Positions 1 through 31,100 of a stretch of 64,000 bases of DNA are shown here, piece by piece. The stretch comes from Coturnix japonica (Eukaryota; Chordata; Aves; Galliformes; Phasianidae). The translations under genes and the position numbers were made by a program. The notes under the pieces are model-generated. The model was not told the origin of the DNA and did not search any database. It worked only from the letters and a program-made list of their open reading frames with translations. The stretch's first letter is position 1; the number at the start of each line of letters is the position of its first letter. The DNA is taken from contig NC_029526.1 of NCBI RefSeq assembly GCF_001577835.2, positions 5,540,261 to 5,604,260 on the forward strand. Reading direction: 5' to 3'.

Positions 1-3925
<3,925 letters not shown>

Positions 3926-4450
3926 TCAGCGGGTCCCAGCGTTAATGGCGGCTCCTATGGAAGGGCAGCTCCGCGCCTGCCTGCTCGCCGCCGTCGCTCC
4001 ACAGCCCCCGCCCCTCCTGGCGAGCGCGGCGAGGCGGGGCCCGGCCGGGCCGGCGGCACACGGGCCGCGCGCAATAAAGGGGGGCGGCGGCGGCCGGGCC
4101 GGAGCTGTCGGAGCTGTCAGCGCTGGAGCTCCGCTCCGCTCCCGTCTCTCCGCCGCTCCCGGGTCTCTCCGAAGCGAGGCGGCCGCTGCTGCTCCGGGGC
4201 TCGGTCCCCGCGCTGAGGGGCGCCGGCTCCCGGCGGGCAGCAGGTGCGCGGGGCCGCCCCGGGGCAGCGGCCGCTTCGGTTCCCTCCCGCGAGGTGCGGG
4301 GTCGGTAACTGCCGCCCCGTCCCCTGCTCAGCCGTGCGCTGCCCTGCAGCTGGGTGAGCTGCTGGGGGGACCCGCCTGCGGCACCGAGGGACGGAAACGG
4401 AGCGCCCGGCTGCCATTGCTTGTACGGACAGATGGCAAAACACAGTGCAC

Positions 4451-7400
4451 ACCGTGCAGCAAACGGCAAAATGGAGTGGTACGGCTTCTAGTCAGGCTGT
4501 TTTATTTCTGTAGTGCTTTCATACTACAGCCTTAAAACGTATTCCGTATGATAACAGCTACAAAGGTTCCAGCGCTGGGTGGGACAGGATTCCTCTTCAG
4601 GCAGCAGGAGCTAATACAGTGTTTGGAACTAGAAAGGTGTGCTTCGGTTCCAAGTATTCCATGAGGTGGAAAGTTTACAACGTGTCCCAGCAGCGTTTGG
4701 TGCTGACAGCCACAGACCGACAGTGCAGCTTCACCCTGTGTCCCACATGGCCAGGAGCAGGGCTGGGGGGACACTGAGCCCTCTGCTTCTGAGGTTCTGC
4801 CTTTGTCCGACTGATCTGCACAGCCCGAGAGACTCCAACCCCAGTGAGAATCTCAGGGGCCGGACACAGCTGTTGAGGTGACAGATTTGATTAATTGCTT
4901 TGAAAATCACCTGCAGTTACCACCAACACCAAGTGGACAGTGGTGGGACTTGAGCACAGCTCAGGAACAAAGATATAAATCAGAAGGCTTCAGTTCATAA
5001 ACTTCGTACTGAAACAGCACAGGAAAGGGGGAGCAACAGTAATAAAAGCTCACGTTACCATTAAGGAGATAACAGTCACAAAATATGTGGCCATGGAAAG
5101 CAGTCTGATACCACAAGCACATGAGATCAGGGTACGAGCCTGGAAAGAGAGGCAAAAAGTTGCCATGCTTGAATACAGCTGACATGACTTTTTTAGTCAC
5201 GACTTTGAACTTTAACTTCTCCTTACTAAAGAGGCAATTCCTCAGAAAAAGGCTGTTTAGAAACACCACAGAGTTTTTAGCTGTCAGCCATTCCACAGTT
5301 AGATTCTTGAAGTGCCCTTTACTCTCCATCAGCAGCAGGGGGTGCGAAAAGGCCAACACCATTTCCCTTGAAGGTAAAAAAAAATACAAACCAAAAACAG
5401 CAATCACACCAGAAGGGGAAGGAAACAATTCCAGATGAGATTTTTGTTACAAGAAAAGGAGCACAAAGCCCAGAGGACATTTATCGAGTCCCAACACAGC
5501 TTCAGAAGTGGGACAGGCATTGACATGACCACTCAGGGTCTCTCCCAACGCTGGGGCTGCACCAGGACCCTCCTGTGTGCCAACAGCCATGCAGCAGCCA
5601 CAACGCTTCCAACAGCACAGATCGTTGCAGCAATACCTTATTTCAGCCCCCCTGCGTTTTGATTTAAGTCCTTAATACAACAGCGAGGACGCTGGGATTT
5701 GAAAGAAAAAAGACAAACGTTTATCATGTTCTTTGTGTACAAGTCTCAAGCTGTGTTTATGTGGTCACTGAATTACGTCTGACGGAACGTTATGTCTGTG
5801 CCTCTCACAGAAACAAGGAACTTAGGAAAAAAATACTGAAACAAATGAAGTAAGAGTGATTTAAATACGTGCTGTTCTTCCGGGAAGGTACAGAAGTTAA
5901 ACAGTCTGAACTGACTTGGAGAACAGACAGGAACTCCGCAGCACTCAGTGAGAGCTCCACCACACAGAGCACTTCAGCCCTTGTGGGAAACTTCAGATTC
6001 TTTCCTCTGCTGCCACTGTCCGAGTTCTCAGTTTTTGCCAATTATCTGAGTGTTACGTATCGTAAGAGCACATCCAAAGAGACTATATTTAGACTGCCTG
6101 CTCAATTCATCTGTGCCAGCAAAGAACCATTAGATTTCTTTCAATTACAATTACTATCGCCTGAATTTGAATTTGCAACAGTAAATGTAAGACTCCAAGA
6201 CTAGGCAGCTCTTTCCAGTCCTCTGGGAATCCTTTTACTGAAAATTACTGATTAAGGAAACAGAACTGAAGTTTATAAGCACTTTTGGTTGGTTGGTCAA
6301 TGTTACCATGCCACAAGATACGCATTTCATTTATAATACTTAAACTACAGACTGATTTTAATTTGTTCTCAGATTACAGGTCTCATTTTGTAACTTTACT
6401 GTGCTCTGATTTTTTTTTCCTTCCACATTCAAAATACACACATAGAACCAAGCCAAGTAGTACCGGTTACGAGTATTCTTCATCTACAGAGAACATCCTT
6501 ACAACACTGCACAAAAAATACCCTCAACATACAGCGCAAACCTTGAGTAGTTAATAGTTAACCACAAAGTTACAGACATCTTCTGAATGCTCTGTCACAA
6601 CAAATACTTAATGAAATCTTGCCACTTGTTTCTCTTCATAAAGAGTAAAAACAAGCCAGGTAGCAATGATAATTCCTTATCTATGCAGCTGTGGAGTCAA
6701 TGTTTTGCAGGCTGCAGAGGCCAAAGCAGCAGCCACCACCACCCGTCCCACTGCTTCTGAGCAGGAAGAGGCCAGCAGCCCCTCTTCCTTTACTGTACTT
6801 CACACCTCAGACTAGCAGTTTTTACACTGCAGCATAGACAGATGCTTTAGGGACAAGGATAAGCAAACAAATTCATTCTAAGATACCTGCTTTGATAACA
6901 GTCTTATCTGTGTGACTACATGAACTGATGAAGATCACATATGTCTTTAGCACCTGCTTAATTAGGCTGCCCACTGGCTAATCAGGGCAGTACTTCCCAC
7001 CCTCAAAGCATCTCCAAGATCTGCCTTTGTCTTTATAAGCTGTCAAGGATCTCTTTGTCTCGCCTACTCTAAAACTACTCAAATAAATCAGTGCCAGAAG
7101 AGCCCATTAAACATTTAGCTTGAGCCACATCATCTTCTCTTCCACTGCCTTAATTTTCCTCAATTGTGTTAGAACAACTTTTATAGCCCAAACCTTACAG
7201 CTGAGCCTATAAATCTCTTCTGTTTTTAGGCCATGATCTGACACTTCTTTAAATCACAGACAATTTGCCTTTTCATTGTCTTCCATAGTTGTCATATTAT
7301 CTTCTATCTCACCCCTTACAAGAACACGCTCTCTATGTTAACATAAAAAAAAATTACTCTTTCATATTCACTCACAAGCAATTCATTAGACACCAAGAGC

Positions 7401-8224
7401 AAGTTACACTATGTTAGGAGTTAAGTGGGTAATACAGTGAGATTTTCCTCATTCAACAGAGAAATGAAAGTGTGCACATCAAAATATGCAGGAAGATATT
7501 GGCTCCATTTTGCTACGGACCACAGATGAGGGCAATAGGCTGCTCACAACCATACAACACCAGCTGCCAAGAAATCACTTACAGAAGTTTCCTTAAAATC
7601 TGCAGTGAGCCAAGAAAACAACAACAAAATCCTCCTAAGAGCTACAACTTCCCCCTAAACCAATGGGAACCTACCTGAGAAGCAGCAGACAGAAAAGCCA
7701 GCCTGCCCCTTTTTTCATACCCTCAGCCCAACAGCCCCACTGAAGTGCTTCAATCTGCTCAGGTGAAACAAAGCTGAACAAGGGACTATTTCAGCTTTCA
7801 TACATGAGTTTTAGTACAAACTCGCATGAAATTGTCTTTGTATGTCCTCATTACCTGCATAACAAAGTATACCAAAAGACAGAAGCAAATACTGCAAGCA
7901 TTAAAACACGTCTGCAAATGATACAGTCTATACTGTGAACCTACCTTACAATAAAATAAAGGAAGATTTTCCAAGGTATCTAACTTGTTAGTGCACAGCA
8001 ACCAACCAAAAGAAAATAATTGCTACTTCTGGAATAGCTTCAGATGTAAATGACAGTCTTTGCTTTCATTAGCAGTAAAAAAATGGAGTATGTCAAATTA
8101 TAATAAGAAATAGGCTTTCTAGCAGAGACTTTTATCTGCAACTTTCAGATTTGTATTTTAAGAGAAAACCTTTTGTTTTCTTGTTAGTAACAACCCCTGC
8201 TCCACACACACACAATTGTTCTAA
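4451..8224. other. Intergenic, between HEATR3 3' end and TENT4B promoter
   Basis: This AT-rich DNA has no splice-bounded exon, RNA gene or complete transposon that I can support. Open frames here are short, overlap on both strands and match no family I recognise. A distal TENT4B regulatory role is possible but nothing in the sequence points to it. Confidence 0.55.
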
Positions 8225-8940
8225 CAGTCTCCAGGAAGCAGGTCCGACTGCCCTACTTGATGCAAGATGTGAAGTCCTATACTTGGAACAGAGCAGTACC
8301 AAAAATCAAGCAGGCTCCTCACTGAATGAGAGCAACTCTGCAAAGAACCTCAGGGTCACAGCGGGCAAGTTGAGAAGTCAGCAGTGCAGCCTCGCAGTGA
8401 ATGAAGGCGAATGAATACTGCACAGCATTGACAGAAACAAGGCCAGCAAGTGCAGCAAATGACACTTCCCTCTCTTCAGTACTCATGAAATCACATTGGG
8501 AGTACTGTGCCCAGCTTTGGTGCCCAGCACAGGATGCACTGAGGCAGGTGACGCTGAAGGCCACCAAAGCAGCTGGAGACTGAAGGAGCCAGGTCTGTTC
8601 AGCCTGGAGAAAAGGGCAATACAATTGCTGTTTTCAGCTACAAAATGGGGAGTGTAAGGAAAGTTGGAGCCAGACACTTCTTGGTGGCATCCAAAGGAAG
8701 CCCAGTTTGCAGTATGAGGAGTTCCTATTAGGTAAGAGGCAGAGGTGGGGGAGTGTTCTCAATAAAGGCAGTCAAGCAAATGAAAGGTTTCCCCCAGAGC
8801 TGTGAGACTCCCACTCCTGGAGATGCTCAAAGCCCAGCATGACCTATCAGACCCCAAATGAAGCCTTGCCTTGAGCAGGGGGATGGACTTGGGGACCCCC
8901 AGAGAGCCTTTCAATCGTGATCACCCAGCATTTCATTTTC
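8225..8940 (+). mobile_element. CR1 LINE fragment, old, 3' part
   Basis: This is a diverged 5'-truncated CR1. The plus strand keeps ORF2 C-terminal echoes such as HWEYCAQLW (family pattern HLEYCVQFW) at about 8,490-8,520 and the downstream text CAGGTCTGTTCAGCCTGGAG at about 8,589. The 3' UTR-like end (GGGGGATGGACTTGGGGACC near 8,880) decays before a clear terminal octamer repeat. The reading frame is broken at several points and the copy looks much older than the one at 33,893. Edges are uncertain by some tens of bases. Confidence 0.72.
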
Positions 8941-9760
8941 TAAATGAAAACATGGAAGTTCTTCTAAAATGCTTCAAACTAACATTAATGCCTTTTCTTA
9001 GGTTTAAGTTATAGTTATCCTCAGCACACAGCACATGTTACTAACATTGGGATTAAAATCCGCACTGTGCAGCCTTATCCCCTAATCCACCCAGCTTCTA
9101 ACCCTGCCAACCCCCAGGACAAGGTGTCCAACAGCTCCAATTCCTCAGGACTTCTCCTGGACTTCTGAGGGCCAGGCCAACTGCCCTAGATACTCCCCAG
9201 TTGTCCACATACCCTCACTCATTTCATTAGCAGGCAACACATCACACATTCAATTGAACTTCTGAAAAGGAACAGCAACAACGGGACTTTCAGGCACTTT
9301 CTCACTCTCTCTTGCTTGCACTTGGCCAAATACTGTGTGTCAGAATTCTGTAAAACCAATTTTCAAGTTATCCATCCAGCTCCAGAGCTTTCCGGTCTCA
9401 CAGACTGAAATCTAACAAGCTGAGCAAATCTTGTCTTTGCAGTTCCTTGTTTAACACCATGGGGAAAATTCTGTCAAAATCCAGATGCTTGTGCTAACAG
9501 AAGAGAGGGGGGAGAAAAAGTCCCTTTTCAAAAATCAGCACAACAAAATGCTTTCCTAAAAAAGTAGACAGAAAAAGAAGCGTCTGAGGGTATCCTGTAC
9601 ACAGAAACAGAATCAAAACTTTCGATACATGGGAGTGCACATAAACCTTTCATGAATCAGTGACAGCTTTTAAGAACAGTTTCAGTATTTTACGGCTTAA
9701 AAATATCACAAATACCTTAAAAGATTTTCAGTAAATATAAAATTACTCTGGATAATACTT
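8941..9760. other. Intergenic, downstream of HEATR3 poly(A) site
   Basis: No gene or recognisable repeat is visible between the CR1 fragment and the proposed HEATR3 3' end. Confidence 0.5.
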
Positions 9761-10495
9761 CAGTATAAAAAAATATTTTATTAGGTTTATTGCTTCCCTG
9801 AATTCAAATTCATCCAGATGCAGAATTACAAGGGAGAATGTAATCTGGGAGGCTTGATTCTCAGAAATAGCATTCAGATCACAAAGATGGAGCAGCATCC
9901 TCTCCAGACTGATTTCTAGAGTAAAAAGCCGTAATACCAAATTTGTCATAAATGTATCTGAAACAGTTTCCTCTGTGACAAACTTCAAGAAGTAACAGGT
10001 CCAAGTGCCCACAGCAATCTACACACTTATCATACGCTGTTCTTGGGAAGCTTGCCATAACTGCCTGTGCAAAGCTACAAACAGGTAAGAACAAACAGCA
10101 AATACCAACATCCTGTCACTGCTTAATTCCCTTAAAATACCTTGAGCTTCCCTGCCTTGATCTGGCACATAAAAGAATATTCTTTAAATTACTTTGTCAT
10201 GCAACTGTAGTTTTCTGCCAGGATACATGAGGGTTTCTAACAATGACAGCGGTGCTATTTGCTGGTCTCAGGACTGCAAGAGCACATTATCATCGCTGCT
10301 AACATTCAAACCCAAAGTATGCTATACATGTGACTTCCACATTGCATCAACCCAGAAGTATAAAATACTGAACGTTAAAAACCCGAATATTAACATGAAA
10401 GCCAAACTGCTTTTCTCAGTACATTTAGAAGTTCAACATGGTTACACTTTTGTAAAACATTTTTTGATACAGAAACCTTAAAGTTCCTCGATGTT
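9760..10495 (-). other. HEATR3: HEATR3 3' UTR (inferred)
   Basis: This is the stretch from the HEATR3 stop codon to the paired AATAAA hexamers. It is AT-rich with no open frame of interest. Its extent is inferred from the poly(A) signals only. Confidence 0.5.
9777..9791 (-). terminator. HEATR3: Candidate HEATR3 polyadenylation signals
   Basis: Two AATAAA hexamers in gene orientation lie 5 bp apart (9791-9786 and 9782-9777), about 705-720 nt after the stop codon. Cleavage would fall near 9,755-9,770. An earlier site cannot be excluded without transcript data. Confidence 0.55.
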
Positions 10496-26594
<16,099 letters not shown>

Positions 26595-26859
26595 GGCTCC
26601 GCGGCTCCGCGCCGCTCGGCGCCGGCGCACCCACGTGTGAGACGCGGCGCAGGCGCAGCGCCGACCCGGGAGCCGCCTCCGATGGGGCCCCGCGTCCTGC
26701 GGAGCTGTCGGGTTCGGAGCCCGGAACGCATCGATTGCAGACTGAAAACGATCCCCCCAGCAGCACCCGCACCACGGGCTGTTACAGACGGCAGCTGTAA
26801 CTTGGGCTGCTCCCTGTGCTCAGGAGACCTGCGACTGCGCGGTACAAAGGAGATACCGT

Positions 26860-28091
26860 CTGTTTATACAAAGCATTTATTTTATACACGTTTACCTACA
26901 AAATATACAACGGTTAAAAACGATGGACGGGCGGAAGAATTGCTGGAAGGATCGCGATGGACCGATGTTGATGGTCACTTTGTCCATAGGCCGCCTCGAG
27001 CCCGCAGGCAGGGGCTACAGAAGCTGCAACTACTCAACAGTTTTAGTCAAGAGAGCTTGGGAATTTAAAAGGAATTTAAAAGGCACCTGGAACAACTTCA
27101 GCTCTTAACATTCTTTGCCAGTCGAGCCATCCAAAAAGTTACAGTTTATGCAGGTAACATCCACACCCTGCATATAACACTTGGAACAACGCGTTGTTAT
27201 TGTATTGTGGCACTGTTTTCTTCAACAAGTCTGAAGTTACACATTTGCAATACCGGTTCCATATTCAGCCTAATCGCAGCCTAAAATCCACTCAGCGTGG
27301 CCTTGTGAATCAAGTTACAGTACAGTCTTACAATCAGGAAGATGCAAGCGTATTTAAGACAGTGTTATAAAGATTAAAGTCTTCTTCGAATTGCAGTGCT
27401 GTGAACCAGATCAACGAGCTACAGGTGACCACAAGGAAAGTGGCTGGTGCACTATACATATATACACACGCAATTTGACAAATGCGATCCTCAACACAGT
27501 TGCAAAGTTCTTAAATATTAAGACCAGTTTTCTCCAGCACAGACAGTCTCTCTGCAAGTCTCTTAACCAGTTCCAGAAACAGCGACCAGATAAGGACAGC
27601 TGTAATGAGTAAGTGTGCTAATAAAACATCCCGGGAATGGCATGTGCTCTTTTCAATACTGTTCATGAGACAACAAAACTCCAATAGTGATTGTTTTTGT
27701 CCTGAACGTCGGTGTTAATCTGCTATTTACAATAGCTTACAAATACACAACACAAATGAGGTTCGGTTTCCAGGTTCAACTCCATAACCAATTCACATAC
27801 TTTGCCTGTATGTTCTCTTCTAGCTGAAGTAAAAAAGTGACATTAATACTGAAAAAGAGGTAATCAGAAGTAGCAAAAGCACTGATATGATAACAAAGAA
27901 TTTGGATAAATAGTCAAAGTAATATTGCACACTTTCACTGTCAACTGTATAAGACTTTCATTACTAGGCAGTGACAACCAGTCCTGTTTGGTGGTGGTAG
28001 GGTTTTTTTTGCTGTCATGCTACCATAAACTAACCAAAAAAGGTCATTTTTGGTTTCCATGGCAGTGGAAAAAACTGAAGGAAGACAGCCC
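26860..28091 (-). other. CNEP1R1: CNEP1R1 3' UTR (inferred)
   Basis: This stretch runs from the TAA stop codon to the AATAAA. It contains a Pumilio-type TGTAAATA motif (27,731-27,724 on the minus strand). No conserved coding sequence was seen. Confidence 0.6.
26876..26881 (-). terminator. CNEP1R1: CNEP1R1 polyadenylation signal
   Basis: AATAAA in gene orientation lies about 1.2 kb after the CNEP1R1 stop codon and is the only strong hexamer seen in that stretch. Cleavage would fall near 26,850-26,865. Confidence 0.65.
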
Positions 28092-28133
28092 TTATTGAAC
28101 ATGAGGCCTAGGTTTCAAAATTAATTTTCCAGT
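28092..28133 (-). CDS. CNEP1R1: CNEP1R1 exon 6 (last coding)
   Basis: Residues 113-125 and TAA (28094-28092): [13 protein letters not shown]. The acceptor is CTTGCAG. Confidence 0.97.
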   Translation of the reverse strand, partial: TGKLILKPRPHVQ

Positions 28134-31100
28134 CTGCAAGACAGAAAACAATGAACAAGTTAAGACCTTGAAGGCTGAGCCTAATTGCACTTCAATTTCA
28201 CAGGTAAGTTCAAAATGACACAACACTAAATATCCTATATTCCACTTCTACACGCATCCACGCAATTTGATCAGGAGTATACAAGCGCTGCTCAGAGAAA
28301 TACAATGTTTCACATTTATTTTTGAAATATTTGTATCTTTAAAAAAAGGTATAGAGAATGAACCACTGACACTTACATCATCACAGGACATATTATATTC
28401 TGCCAAAACTGTTCGACATCGAGCTGCTATACTGTGTGCACCATGTCAAGGAAAGCAGCCAGCATTTGGACACTAACAGCTCACTGAAGACACAGCAGTA
28501 GCATACACCAACACAGTAACTAACGACTAAAGCACCTAACTTGTAAAAACACGACCAAAGGATACATTGATGGTGCCACCACTCTTTTATGTATTCCAGC
28601 AAAGAACAAGCCTATTAGAGTAATACAGCTAATTGTGAAAAACGGGTGATTCCAAAGTGATGTGAAAAACGACACCTAGGAAATAAATCTCATTAGTTTT
28701 AGCATAGACGTGCTCCACGCAGACAGAAAGCTGCTGTCTAGTTCACCGTATTAAACATACTGCTCTAAATCATTTCCACATACTTGTGGACAATTATTTA
28801 GATACACCTTACGCAGCAGTATCTTGGCACTGTGCGAGGACATAGTACATAAATAGCCCAGATGGCTTGAGAGCTACAAGTGATCTCTGAGATCCTTGGG
28901 AGAATAATCTTCAGCCTTTTGACTTTCAAGATACTACAGCACTTAAGTGCAACACCAGGCTATGAGGCAGATTGCACACAGGACTAGCATGACCTTTACC
29001 TTTTGTGTCTCTGGGTCTATTAACCAGTTCCAAGCACCAGTTGCCGTGCAGACTGATACCACTATCAGAATCACTGATAAAAAAGAAAGAACAAGAACGT
29101 GAGCATCATATTTTATTCCTATCAAAAGCAGTATTTTTTTCCCCAACAGAGGCTCTTAAGCACTTATTTCTTCTCCCATATCGAAGGGAGGAAAAACCTC
29201 ACCTTGGAAGTTAGAAATGAAAATATGTAAACGAACTTGTACTCTTTTTTAACAGCAGAGACTCTGTACAGGATTCTTGTGTAGGCACAAAAACACAATT
29301 CCTTTCAAGTAAAAGCATCCTGATGCTTTGAAGAAACAACACTTTCTAAAACAACACAGCTAGCAAAACTAGGAGCTGGAGTTAAGAGTTGCACCAACTA
29401 TTCAGTATTCAGTTTCTATCCTGCTAGCTCCTCTCTGCAGGAAAAAGCCTGAAGAATTAGCAGCGACAGTTTCATTGGCACAGCTAAGTTGTATTATACT
29501 CCCCTCCAACCTCAACCAACACACTTTGCAAGGAAAGTGGACACAGAAAGGAAAAAAAGAAAAAGAAAAGAACCAACAAACTTAAATTGGAGCCAGGAAA
29601 CAAAACAAATACAAAATGGCTTCAGAATGATCAACTCACTGTGAATGAAAAAGGCTAAACACAAACAACAGCAATACAAGACAGTAGTTTGATTTTCAGA
29701 GACTATAAAGGGCTGGAGAGCAGCGAGTGACTAAAAAAAGAAGGAACACAGTAGAGAAAGCTTGTGTTCTACTGCACATTCATAAAGCTTTGAGGCTTTC
29801 ACTGGCAGCTTTGCAGATCTGAGTATTTTTTGTTGAATGTGAAGCTTAAATGGATGCAAACAGACTTTTACCTTGATAAAAAAAAAAACAAACAAAGAGA
29901 ACAAAAAACAACGCACAAAGACACAACCTGGAGTTGCACATTCCTTGCTGAGAATAAAAAGTTAAAACACAAAACACCACAAAGATAGTAACAAATTAAT
30001 TTTTTAAAAGAAAGTTGGAGAAGATCTACCTAAGGCATAAACTTCTTTTTCTGTATGAGTACTTCTTTTCTGGGGTAAAAGGAGAAAAAAAATGTAGCAC
30101 TGAGATAAATACCCTCATCACAAAAAGTCCCACGTATATATGGATTATAAAACTAACAAAATAGTTCCTGAGTATGGAAACTTCAGCAGAATCTTTGAAG
30201 CAAAAAGCAGCCTATTTCTACTACAGACTACTGAGCTGAAAGTTGGCAGCACATCTCGGGTACATTCTGCTTCCCTCCTCTGCCACTTCAAACTTTCCTG
30301 TTAGAACAGATGAAGATTCATTCTGCTCTTAGTTCTTTCTGCTTCAGGACCCACTGCTATGATTTCTTCACCTTCGCTTTGAAGGGATATCTAACCTAGT
30401 CTTGTTTGATTCCAGAACCTGCAGTGGGCAGTAAGAGCTGTCAGAAAACAAACAAAAAAGCAGAACAAAAAGCAGCCCAGCAACAAGCAAAAATAAAAAA
30501 GACAAAAAACCTACAACACATTAATATCCCAACTCTCTGCAGAATAATTCAGCCTGGAGCTCATTCTATCTTGGCATCTGGCTAGAGTATTGGTTTTAAG
30601 AACACAACTATCCAAGCCATTGTTTGTATCTGATACAAACTCAATCCTTTAATTCATACATTTTTTATTGGTCAAATTCATGTTCAGTAGTGGCAGGACA
30701 TTGCTTCTGCTTCCAGGCAAGTATTACACTTTAATCTGAGATGAACACGTTACTGCCCTGTAGCAGAGCATGTGAGTGCATGCACACCACTGAAACTGTG
30801 TGCATGCACTCACAGTTCAGTAAGTAGATCAGTAAGTAGGGACTGTTGTTTGGGCAAGAATAAATCAATTCACACCGGTAAATCTAAAAAGCACATAAAA
30901 GAGAATCCAGTGTATCCCTTGAAACATCAAACTTACTTCTCCAACGTCCTGTAGCTGGTTGCAAACACGCAATATATTCAGTTAGCCTTCTTTCAAAAGC
31001 CTTGAGATCTGAGGAAGATACATTGTAAGTGTAATTAGATCTTCACCTGCTTAGACATACCGTGATGTAAAAGATAAAAGGAACTTGCTGCCTTCCCCAG

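Noticed and set aside
26595-26630. N-terminal extension of HEATR3 upstream of MGKSR
   Set aside because: The upstream in-frame codon at 26630 is GTG, not ATG; the human protein starts at the MGKSR equivalent.
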